Source of the DNA: Acidimicrobiaceae bacterium
Lineage (GTDB): Bacteria > Actinomycetota > Acidimicrobiia > Acidimicrobiales > RAAP-2
DNA: 5,661 nucleotides
Assembly: GCA_003157945.1 (NCBI GenBank)
Contig: PMFY01000441.1
Coordinates: forward strand, 1-5,661
Direction of reading: 5' to 3'
Position 1 is the first letter of the stretch. Every line of letters begins with the position of its first letter. Under the pieces are notes generated by a model that was given only the letters and a program-made list of their open reading frames with translations, was not told where the DNA came from and searched no databases. Below, piece by piece: positions 1 through 4,422 of the stretch. The position numbers and the translations under genes are program-made.

Positions 1-438
1 GAGGAGCAGTTCTACGTGGTCTGGCCCCTGATCGTCCTCGGCCTGCTGGCCTGGACCCGCTCCGACGACCCGTCGACCTCGGTGACGGTGGCCGGGGCGG
101 TGGCCTTCGCCGCCGCCCAACTCGGCACCCCCTACCTATGGGGCGGCACCGGGTCCGGCGGGTTCGACTGCTCCGGGCTCGTCCAGGCCGCCTACGGGTC
201 CGCCGGGGTGGCGCTCCCCCGGGTGGCCCAGGACCAGTTCGACGCCGGGCCGGCCGTGACCGGGTCCACGGTGCAGCCGGGTGACCTGGTGTTCTTCGGC
301 TCGGGTCCGACCGGGGTGGACCACGTCGGCCTCTACATCGGCGACGGGCTCATGGTCGACGCCCCGCACACCGGGGCCGTGGTCCGGGTGGAGTCGGCCG
401 ACTGGTCGGGTCTGGTGGGCGCCACCCGGCCCGGATGA
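1..438 (+). CDS. NlpC/P60 (C40) family cell-wall peptidase, probably 5'-partial
   Basis: Likely secreted or membrane-anchored cysteine peptidase that cuts peptide bonds in peptidoglycan stem peptides. Counting from the GTG at 16, residues 2-13 are hydrophobic. The C40 domain runs from about 27 to 140: YLWGGTG at 40-46, catalytic Cys52 in FDCSGLV, PGDLVFF at 88-94, catalytic His103 in DHVGLYIGDG, and Asp115 twelve residues later, where the third polar residue sits in this family. All three active-site positions are therefore filled. The frame is open to the left edge (E-E-Q-F-Y before the GTG). A GAGGAG at 1-6, nine bases before the GTG, could be a ribosome binding site, giving a 140-residue protein. 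I favour a longer gene cut by the window, because a protein starting at the GTG lacks the basic residues expected before an export signal. It converges on the DUF4232 gene. The family call is firm; the start is not. Confidence 0.88.
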   Translation, partial: EEQFYVVWPLIVLGLLAWTRSDDPSTSVTVAGAVAFAAAQLGTPYLWGGTGSGGFDCSGLVQAAYGSAGVALPRVAQDQFDAGPAVTGSTVQPGDLVFFGSGPTGVDHVGLYIGDGLMVDAPHTGAVVRVESADWSGLVGATRPG

Positions 439-472
439 GGACGGGAGGCAGCCCAGTCCGCACAGGCACCGT

Positions 473-523
473 GGGGCACGTCGGGACCGCTACCGGCGAT
501 GCGGTGGGACCCGTGGGTGCCCC
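473..523. terminator. Structured hairpin between convergent genes, possible two-way terminator
   Basis: In the 111-base gap between two converging genes, GGGGCAC (473-479) pairs with GTGCCCC (517-523). Inside it CGGG (482-485) pairs with CCCG (510-513), and ACCGC (486-490) pairs with GCGGT (501-505), leaving a 4-base bulge (506-509) and a 10-base loop. There is no T-run on either side, so it is not a classical intrinsic terminator. Position and symmetry suggest transcription stop or mRNA end protection on both strands. In such GC-rich DNA some pairing is expected by chance. Confidence 0.35.
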
Positions 524-549
524 GACCAGCACGAGTGCGACACCCTGGT

Positions 550-1359
550 TCAGGGCCCTGTCGTCGGTGTCGATGCGCCGTGGGCCGGGATCGTCGCCGG
601 GATGGAACCGCTGACGGACGTGATCGGGGACCGAACGGGGCTCGGCGTGGCGGGAATCGATCCGCTGCTGCCCGGAACGATCGGGGTGATGGCGATGGGT
701 TGGCAGCCCGGGAAGGGGCCGGGCTCCCACCCGCTCCAGGAAGTCACGTGGATGGAGCGGGTCCAGCCGGGGGGAGTGACCAGGAACGACGAATAGGAGG
801 GGCACGACGTCGCCGAGCCTGACGGATGGCTCTCGCCATCGATGGTCGCCGATGCCGACTGCCCGGGTCCAAGGGTCACGACAGGGGGCGCGGTCGCCCC
901 GCTATGGATACCGCCGATGGCGTCGAGTGTCGGCTGTGCGGTGGCCACCGGAGTGCCGTGGGCGTCCAGGGCTACGACCGCCGGAAAGCCCACCATGGTG
1001 CATGACGCTCTGCTCGGGTTCCGGAAACCGATCACTTCCTCGATCTGACCCATGCCGTCACCGCCCCTGAGCGGCGTGACATGCAGCTGCCCGTTCCGGC
1101 AACGTGGAGCCAGTGGTGCCTGATGGTCGGGGTGCGCCGGACGGGGTGACGATCGCGGTGCGGACGACCGGTGACCAGCCACGATGACCGCTCCGGCCGC
1201 CAACCCACCGATGACCAGCGTGGCCACTCCCGTCGTCAGCAGCAGGCGCCGCCGGTGTCTCCTCCGAGCCTCCTTGATGATCAGCGCTTCGGCTCGGTCG
1301 GCCGGACCGCCCGGCACGGAACGATCGGGTCGGGCCCGCTGGGGTAGTTCCACCGTCAC
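550..1359 (-). CDS. Membrane-anchored DUF4232 domain protein
   Basis: 269 residues, function unknown. Residues 1-38 are a cytoplasmic-type, Arg-rich stretch (EARRRHRRR at 30-38). Residues 39-61 form one membrane segment or uncleaved signal anchor, and 63-85 are a Pro/Ser-rich linker. A DUF4232 domain fills about 86-230, with the family's landmarks: CRNGQLHVTP at 87-96, FRNPSRASCTMVGFPAV at 112-128, TLGPGQSASA at 162-171 and a closing CQPIAITPI at 219-227. Its four cysteines (87, 120, 186, 219) could form two disulfides outside the membrane. The tail after 229 is low-complexity Pro/Ser/Thr and carries SGSIPAT twice (232-238, 250-256). The start is GTG at 1359: an in-frame TAG lies at 1371-1369, so it cannot begin further upstream, and a second GTG is two codons later. 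No Shine-Dalgarno is visible; the promoter spacing suggests a leaderless mRNA. It is divergent from the GntR remnant and probably was under that regulator's control. Confidence 0.85.
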   Translation of the reverse strand: MTVELPQRARPDRSVPGGPADRAEALIIKEARRRHRRRLLLTTGVATLVIGGLAAGAVIVAGHRSSAPRSSPRPAHPDHQAPLAPRCRNGQLHVTPLRGGDGMGQIEEVIGFRNPSRASCTMVGFPAVVALDAHGTPVATAQPTLDAIGGIHSGATAPPVVTLGPGQSASATIDGESHPSGSATSCPSYSSFLVTPPGWTRSIHVTSWSGWEPGPFPGCQPIAITPIVPGSSGSIPATPSPVRSPITSVSGSIPATIPAHGASTPTTGP

Positions 1360-1394
1360 GGCATGATACTACTGCATCTAGTATCATCTGTCGA
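1359..1394 (-). promoter_or_regulatory. Leaderless-type promoter of the DUF4232 gene
   Basis: Reading leftward, TCGACA (1394-1389, five of six matches to TTGACA) is followed by exactly 17 bases and then TAGTAT (1371-1366), which fits the actinobacterial TANNNT -10 box. Six bases separate the -10 box from the GTG at 1359, so the predicted transcription start falls on or beside the start codon. The -35 box overlaps the first base of the divergent ATG at 1394, and the -10 box is one arm of the inverted repeat. This is a pattern match by eye; no transcript data are available. Confidence 0.6.
1363..1387. promoter_or_regulatory. Perfect 9+9 bp inverted repeat, likely GntR operator with overlapping divergent promoters
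   Basis: ATGATACTA (1363-1371) and TAGTATCAT (1379-1387) are exact reverse complements around a 7-base spacer (1372-1378). They form an AT-rich island in very GC-rich DNA. The repeat lies between the DUF4232 start and a GntR-type start, where autoregulating GntR proteins usually bind. Each arm reads TAGTAT outward: leftward at 1371-1366 for the DUF4232 gene, and rightward at 1379-1384, nine bases before the ATG at 1394. A protein bound here would cover both -10 boxes. The rightward -35 region is poor. Operator identity is inferred; the repeat itself is certain. Confidence 0.7.
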
Positions 1395-1459
1395 TGAGAA
1401 CTGGGGTCGACTCCGTCCCCGTGTACCTCCAGGTGGTCGGCGACCTCCGGCGGGATGTC
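1394..1459 (+). pseudogene. Truncated GntR-family regulator (first 22 codons)
   Basis: Starting at the ATG at 1394, residues 8-21 read VPVYLQVVGDLRRD. This matches the opening of GntR-family winged-helix repressors, where (I/V)PxYxQxxxxLRxxI forms the first helix of the DNA-binding domain. After Val22 the similarity stops: the expected G-x-L-x-P-G-x-x-LPS-x-R segment and the recognition helix are absent in all three forward frames. The open frame runs on to 1681 as low-quality Arg/Thr/Pro-rich sequence antisense to the SRPBCC gene, so I do not count it as coding. No ribosome binding site is visible; an in-frame TAG at 1379-1381 bounds the start, and TAGTAT at 1379-1384 could drive a near-leaderless mRNA. 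Loss probably came from a deletion or rearrangement ending between 1460 and 1523. A true small peptide is possible but less likely. Confidence 0.55.
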
Positions 1460-1477
1460 ACGATCCCGCACCTCCGG
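1443..1477. repeat. 8 bp direct repeat flanking a 7 bp inverted repeat at the GntR breakpoint
   Basis: ACCTCCGG occurs at 1443-1450 and again at 1470-1477. Between and touching the first copy, GCGGGAT (1450-1456) and ATCCCGC (1463-1469) are reverse complements around GTCACG. The structure sits where GntR similarity ends. It resembles a small insertion or excision scar, but the repeats are short and GC-rich, so chance is a real alternative. Confidence 0.35.
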
Positions 1478-1523
1478 AGCACGGCCGATCGGCATCGGAT
1501 CATCGGCTGCCGGAACGACACGA

Positions 1524-1994
1524 CTACGACGATCCGCACAACTCGTCGAGTCGCTCCAGTGTCCTGGTCATGGCCGCCTCCCACGCATGCCCGTTGTCGA
1601 CAGCCTCCCGGACGCTCTCGGGGGAGTCCGTGCAGTCGTAGGTCTCCGTCACCACGGTCGCATCGGGGCCATCTGGGCTGAGGTCGAATCGCCAGCACGA
1701 TCCGTTCGTGGCGAGTTCGGGGTTTCCGGGCTCCCAGGCGATGCACCGGTTCACCTCGAAGACCACGATGCGGTTGTGCATTTCGTAGTCGCCCATCGCG
1801 GGGAAGTACATCTTCGTGACGAACACGTCCCCTACGCCGACGATGACGGCATTGCTGGACCAGTACATCGAGACGGTCAGCGGCCACGAACTGGTCGAGT
1901 GGAGGCAGGACGGCGTCACGTGCGAGGTCAGTTTCCACGGGCACAGCGCGGTCAACCAGGATCTTGCCGTGGCCGTAGCCCGGTCCACGCACAT
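1524..1994 (-). CDS. SRPBCC (START/polyketide-cyclase-like) family protein, N-terminus possibly frameshifted
   Basis: 156 residues. SRPBCC proteins fold into a helix-grip barrel that binds hydrophobic ligands; the ligand here is unknown. From about residue 54 to the end the sequence is typical: VGDVFVTKMYF, MGDYEMHNRIVVFE, IAWEPG, an ATVVTETYDC strand, then a long C-terminal helix ending TLERLDELCGSS. Residues 1-45 are odd for this fold, rich in Ser, Thr, Cys and Trp, and lack the usual first strand and helix. The ATG at 1994 has a good ribosome binding site, GAAGGGA (2006-2000), five bases upstream. A GTG at 1992, one frame over and served by the same site, opens a stretch reading ILVDRAVPVETDLARDAV, which looks more like the missing strand and helix. 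A frameshift near 1870-1900, or a sequencing error, would explain this. The gene is divergent from the SnoaL-like gene across 203 bases and stands alone on its strand. Fold call firm; start and integrity uncertain. Confidence 0.72.
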   Translation of the reverse strand: MCVDRATATARSWLTALCPWKLTSHVTPSCLHSTSSWPLTVSMYWSSNAVIVGVGDVFVTKMYFPAMGDYEMHNRIVVFEVNRCIAWEPGNPELATNGSCWRFDLSPDGPDATVVTETYDCTDSPESVREAVDNGHAWEAAMTRTLERLDELCGSS

Positions 1995-2094
1995 GGTCGT
2001 CCCTTCGAACGGCTAGCGGCCGGGCCCGCCCTGCACTGCCGGTACGGTGTCCCACGGTGGCACGTCGGTGACAGGGGGACTCCTGCACCGCATC

Positions 2095-2106
2095 ATCGGA
2101 GCCGAC
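2095..2106. repeat. Near-palindrome with CGGAGCCG core, copy 1
   Basis: ATCGGAGCCGAC, about 92 bases before the SnoaL-like start. Read on the other strand it is GTCGGCTCCGAT, a hybrid of the two copies found downstream at 2669 and 2719. It could be an operator, but GC-rich DNA yields such short palindromes readily. Confidence 0.25.
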
Positions 2107-2197
2107 CATCCGACGACCGGCAGTCCCGGGCTGACGCGCCACCGACGCGGCGGATCCGCAGAATGGAGTTGGAATCGGACTTCGATCGGAGCGTGAC

Positions 2198-2587
2198 ATG
2201 CCAACCAACAAGCAGATCGTCCAGGGCGCCTACCAGGCCTTCGCCGAGGGAGACGTGCCGCAGGTGCTGGCGTTGATGGACGACAAGATCGAGTGGACCG
2301 AGGCGGAGGGCTTCCCGCTCCACGGCACCTACGTCGGGCCGCAGGCGGTCGTCGAGGGCGTGTTCATGCGGCTCGGTGAGATCGGCGACGAATTCACGGT
2401 CACCCCGACCCTGTTCGTGGCCGAGGACGACACCGTTGTCGCGATCGGCACCTACTCGTGGAAGCATTGCTCGACGGGCAAGCCGGCGATCGTGCAGATG
2501 GCGCACGTCTGGACGTTCCGTGACGGCAAGATCATCTCGATGCGGCAGCATGTCGATACGCTCAGAGTGCAGGAGCTGTCCGCCTGA
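2198..2587 (+). CDS. SnoaL-like / NTF2-fold family protein
   Basis: 129 residues, the usual length for a single SnoaL-like domain (ketosteroid-isomerase-related, cone-shaped alpha+beta fold). The first helix is KQIVQGAYQAFAEGD (5-19), followed by VLALMDDKIEWTEAEGFP (23-40), where KIEWxE opens the first strand. GTYVGPQAVVEGVF (43-56) is the conserved glycine turn and helix. Strands follow at 66-75, 79-90 and 97-107, and the family's closing WTFRDGKIISMRQHVDT is at 105-121. No catalytic set can be named with confidence; these proteins act variously as isomerases, cyclases or binding proteins, so no substrate is proposed. GGAG at 2188-2191, six bases before the ATG, sets the start. No signal peptide or membrane segment is present, so it is likely cytoplasmic. 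It appears to be a single-gene unit, with 238 bases before the next gene and no clear terminator. Confidence 0.88.
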   Translation: MPTNKQIVQGAYQAFAEGDVPQVLALMDDKIEWTEAEGFPLHGTYVGPQAVVEGVFMRLGEIGDEFTVTPTLFVAEDDTVVAIGTYSWKHCSTGKPAIVQMAHVWTFRDGKIISMRQHVDTLRVQELSA

Positions 2588-2668
2588 TCGGGGGTGCACC
2601 TCCGGGGTTCGGGCCCACCTGTCCCAGCTGGCCGTCCCGACGCCGGAGCGTGACGGTGCACCACCTCG

Positions 2669-2680
2669 ATCGGCTCCGAT
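2669..2680. repeat. Perfect 5+5 bp palindrome with CGGCTCCG core, copy 2
   Basis: ATCGG and CCGAT flank CT. It lies 82 bases after the SnoaL-like stop codon and exactly 50 bases before a sister copy. The two-base loop is too tight for a stable RNA hairpin, so a DNA-level site is the likelier role if there is one. Confidence 0.28.
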
Positions 2681-2718
2681 GCGTCCGGACCTACTGGGTG
2701 ATGCGTGCGCTTGATCCG

Positions 2719-2730
2719 GTCGGCTCCGAC
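2719..2730. repeat. Perfect 5+5 bp palindrome with CGGCTCCG core, copy 3
   Basis: GTCGG and CCGAC flank CT; it differs from copy 2 only in the outermost pair (A/T against G/C), a compensated change that keeps the symmetry. It lies 96 bases before the small membrane protein's ATG. Confidence 0.28.
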
Positions 2731-2825
2731 GGGCGATGGACCCCCTGCTCCGACCACCGGGACCGGGGCGGCTGCATCAGTGGCTGGTAGCCTGGTCCCT
2801 CGGCAGTCGATCCGGGAGGCCGGCC

Positions 2826-3041
2826 ATGCATGCCATCACCCTGAAGGTTGCCTCGTCCATGGGCCATGGGGTGATGCAGGGCCTTGTGGCCGGGATGATC
2901 TACTTCGTCATCGCCTTCACCACCGGAGCTCCGGCACTCACCTCGATGGCCGGTGGGATCGTGGTGGCGGCCGTTGCGATGGTCATCGGCCAGCTCGTCC
3001 GTGTGATCTACGAACGCCGGGTCCTTCGAGGTCCCGAGTAG
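2826..3041 (+). CDS. Small two-pass membrane protein, unknown function
   Basis: 71 residues; I do not recognise the family. Two hydrophobic stretches are clear, VMQGLVAGMIYFVIAFTTG (about 16-34) and a segment at about 39-59 containing GGIVVAAVAMVIG. A basic end follows (YERRVLRGPE), which by the positive-inside rule would place both termini in the cytoplasm. Glycines and small residues inside the helices suggest tight helix packing. GGGAGG (2814-2819) six bases before the ATG at 2826 fixes the start. The frame is open further upstream (a possible ATG at 2736), but the extra 30 residues are Pro/Gly/Arg-rich and have no ribosome binding site. TAGCCT at 2788-2793 might be a -10 box, though no -35 is evident. 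It has no close partner on either side. It is a real gene by ribosome binding site and membrane pattern; its role is open. Confidence 0.72.
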   Translation: MHAITLKVASSMGHGVMQGLVAGMIYFVIAFTTGAPALTSMAGGIVVAAVAMVIGQLVRVIYERRVLRGPE

Positions 3042-3351
3042 TTCTCCGTCGCCGACGTCGCGGCATGATCACGGCAGCCGATCTGTCCGGACGTGCGGGT
3101 CGGGCTCCACGGCGGACACCCCTCCGAACACACGACGCCTTCTCACGCTCGACCCCTTCCGCCTGCTGCCTGCGTGCCTGGATCCGCCATTCGGAGCCGT
3201 GGTCTCACGTGTCAACAAACGGGAGCGTCGGATGTCGACCGGCGCATGGACCGTTCGTGCAGGGTGCCCCCCGACCGGCGGGAGCGGGACCGGCGACGCC
3301 AGTGGTGCCCAGGGGGCCCATGCCCGGCGGGGTGAGCGAAGATTGCGGGCG
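3042..3351. other. 310-base stretch without a convincing gene
   Basis: Forward and reverse reading frames here are low-complexity Arg/Pro/Gly/Ser-rich and match no family. The only useful signal is GGGAG (3221-3225) six bases before an ATG at 3232, in frame with the gene starting at 3352, so the last 120 bases may be coding. A leftward TTGACA (3215-3210) has no fitting -10 box and no gene to drive. Confidence 0.5.
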
Positions 3352-3600
3352 ATGACGGACACGGTCGACAACCTCATCCTCGATCTGCTCGAGTGGCTGG
3401 GTGCCGGCCCGCGCCCCTACGCGGACGTGCTGGACGCCTGGCGGACGTCCTGTCCGCGGCTGCCCGTGTGGGAGGAGGCCAACGACCGGGGGTTCGTGGC
3501 GCGTGCGCATGCCCCGGGGACCGGTCAGCTGGTCCTGGTCACCGAGTCCGGCGCCCGTCACCTGCGAGCGTGCCGCGGGCAAGCGCTCCGGACGTCCTGA
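3352..3600 (+). CDS. Small conserved-type hypothetical protein, possible winged helix
   Basis: 82 residues. The sequence opens with a helix (DNLILDLLEWLGAGPRPYAD, 5-24), followed by VLDAWRTSCPRLPVWEEANDRGFV, a two-strand section around HAPGTGQLVLVTESGAR, and a short final helix. The order helix, helix, helix, then beta hairpin with the phrase L-V-T-x-x-G-x-x-H-L resembles the end of MarR/PadR-type winged helices, so DNA binding is possible. It reminds me of small uncharacterised proteins that share WRTSCPRLPVWE, but I cannot name a family. The coding signal (G/C at nearly all third positions) is strong from 3352 on. The start is uncertain: the ATG at 3352 has only a weak GAAG upstream, whereas the in-frame ATG at 3232 has an excellent GGGAG site and would add 40 Gly/Arg-rich residues. 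It converges on the GNAT gene. Confidence 0.7.
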   Translation: MTDTVDNLILDLLEWLGAGPRPYADVLDAWRTSCPRLPVWEEANDRGFVARAHAPGTGQLVLVTESGARHLRACRGQALRTS

Positions 3601-3692
3601 AGCACCCCCGGCTGGGCCTCGGGCCCGGGAATCACGATCGTGGCGCGAGCCGCGGCGAACGGGCTGGTGGGACGGGTCGCGCCGCCACGTTC

Positions 3693-3715
3693 CCCTCCTC
3701 GCTCTCGTAGGAGGG
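3693..3715. terminator. 7 bp hairpin between convergent genes, possible terminator
   Basis: CCCTCCT (3693-3699) pairs with AGGAGGG (3709-3715) around a nine-base loop, in the 138-base gap between the 82-residue protein gene and the GNAT gene that run toward each other. There is no T-run on either strand, as is often so for actinobacterial terminators. The location supports a two-way stop. Confidence 0.4.
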
Positions 3716-3738
3716 TCGGCGGGCCCGACTCGGGTGCG

Positions 3739-4359
3739 CTACCGGTCGGGTGGTCCGGATCGGGGTTCCCGCCACATGGTCGTGACCACCGGTCCCCCGT
3801 CGGGCAGGGCGAGCACGTCCGCGTCGACGAAGCCGACCGACCGGTACCGGTCGAGGTTCACCGGATTGGTCGACTCGAGGTACGCGGGCATCCCCTCGGC
3901 GTCGACCCGCGCCAGGTTGTCGGCCAACAGCGCCATGCCCAGTCCCCGGCCGCGGGCGTCGGGTCTCGTCCCGAAGAGGCTCAGGTAGTAGTGGTCCGGG
4001 CCGGCCGGCCGGGCCGCGCCGAAGCGCTCGACGAGCGCCGTGGCCCGCCACACGTCCGCACCGAGGAGTTCGTCCATGAGCCGGCCCATGGCCAGCTCCT
4101 CCTCCGGGGTCAGCTCGTCCACCCCGGGAGGCACCCACTGGGTGACCGCCCCCGCCCCCGCCGTCATCCAGATCCAGCCGTGACCCACCGACGCCCGGAG
4201 CAGCAGGCCCCACACCGACCGCAGCTGCTCCGTGCACCGGGTCGGGTCGTCGAACACCCAGGTCCAGGCGGGGTCGGCCGAGAAGGCGAGCGCCAGCGTG
4301 TCGGCCACCAACTCCAGATCGTCGGGTCCGGCCCGGCGCACGTCCATGGGTTCCATCAT
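3739..4359 (-). CDS. GNAT-family N-acetyltransferase
   Basis: 206 residues. GNAT enzymes move an acetyl group from acetyl-CoA to an amine; the acceptor here cannot be told. VRRAGPDDLELVADTLALAF (7-26) is the usual first strand and helix. DHYYLSLFGTRPDARGRGLG (122-141) holds the central strand and the acetyl-CoA pyrophosphate loop, with R136-x-x-G139-x-G141. The following helix is MALLADNLARVDAEGMPAY, then YLESTNPVNLDRYRSVGF (160-177), the N-x-x-x-Y-x-x-x-GF signature near the acyl site. A long insert at about 70-120 (W75-V-P-P-G, then a helical stretch) is typical of a larger bacterial GNAT group. Start choice: ATG at 4359, with others at 4356 and 4347; none has a strong ribosome binding site, and 4347 begins right at the first strand. 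The gltD stop lies 63 bases upstream on the same strand, so co-transcription is possible. Confidence 0.9.
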   Translation of the reverse strand: MMEPMDVRRAGPDDLELVADTLALAFSADPAWTWVFDDPTRCTEQLRSVWGLLLRASVGHGWIWMTAGAGAVTQWVPPGVDELTPEEELAMGRLMDELLGADVWRATALVERFGAARPAGPDHYYLSLFGTRPDARGRGLGMALLADNLARVDAEGMPAYLESTNPVNLDRYRSVGFVDADVLALPDGGPVVTTMWREPRSGPPDR

Positions 4360-4422
4360 GCCCCGGTGGGTCCGGCACCGCCGTCCCGACCGTCCGGCGA
4401 CAGGCAGCCCACCCGGTCGGCC

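Noticed and set aside
1816..2016. Forward 66-residue frame that reads fairly protein-like (contains LLDQYIETVSGHELVEW)
   Set aside because: It is antisense to the SRPBCC gene, has no ribosome binding site and matches no family known to me; GC-rich coding DNA often gives plausible opposite-strand frames.
1384..2211. Long reverse frame of 275 codons overlapping the SRPBCC gene
   Set aside because: Mostly Arg/Gly/Pro-rich shadow sequence. Only the short stretch just after the GTG at 1992 looks real, and that is treated as a possible frameshifted N-terminus.
2590..2605. GGTGCACC palindrome just after the SnoaL-like stop as a terminator
   Set aside because: No loop of useful size and no T-run, so it cannot form a proper hairpin.
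3187..3215. Leftward perfect TTGACA (3215-3210) as a promoter
   Set aside because: At 17-18 bases spacing there is no TANNNT -10 box, and no leftward gene lies downstream.
3633..3642. Perfect 10-base palindrome CACGATCGTG
   Set aside because: Single copy in a convergent gap, too short to mean much in this composition.
4363..4418. Possible long-range stem (CCGGTGGG against CCCACCCGG) after gltD as terminator
   Set aside because: Imperfect pairing with a bulge and about 40 bases between arms; no T-run; indistinguishable from GC-rich background.
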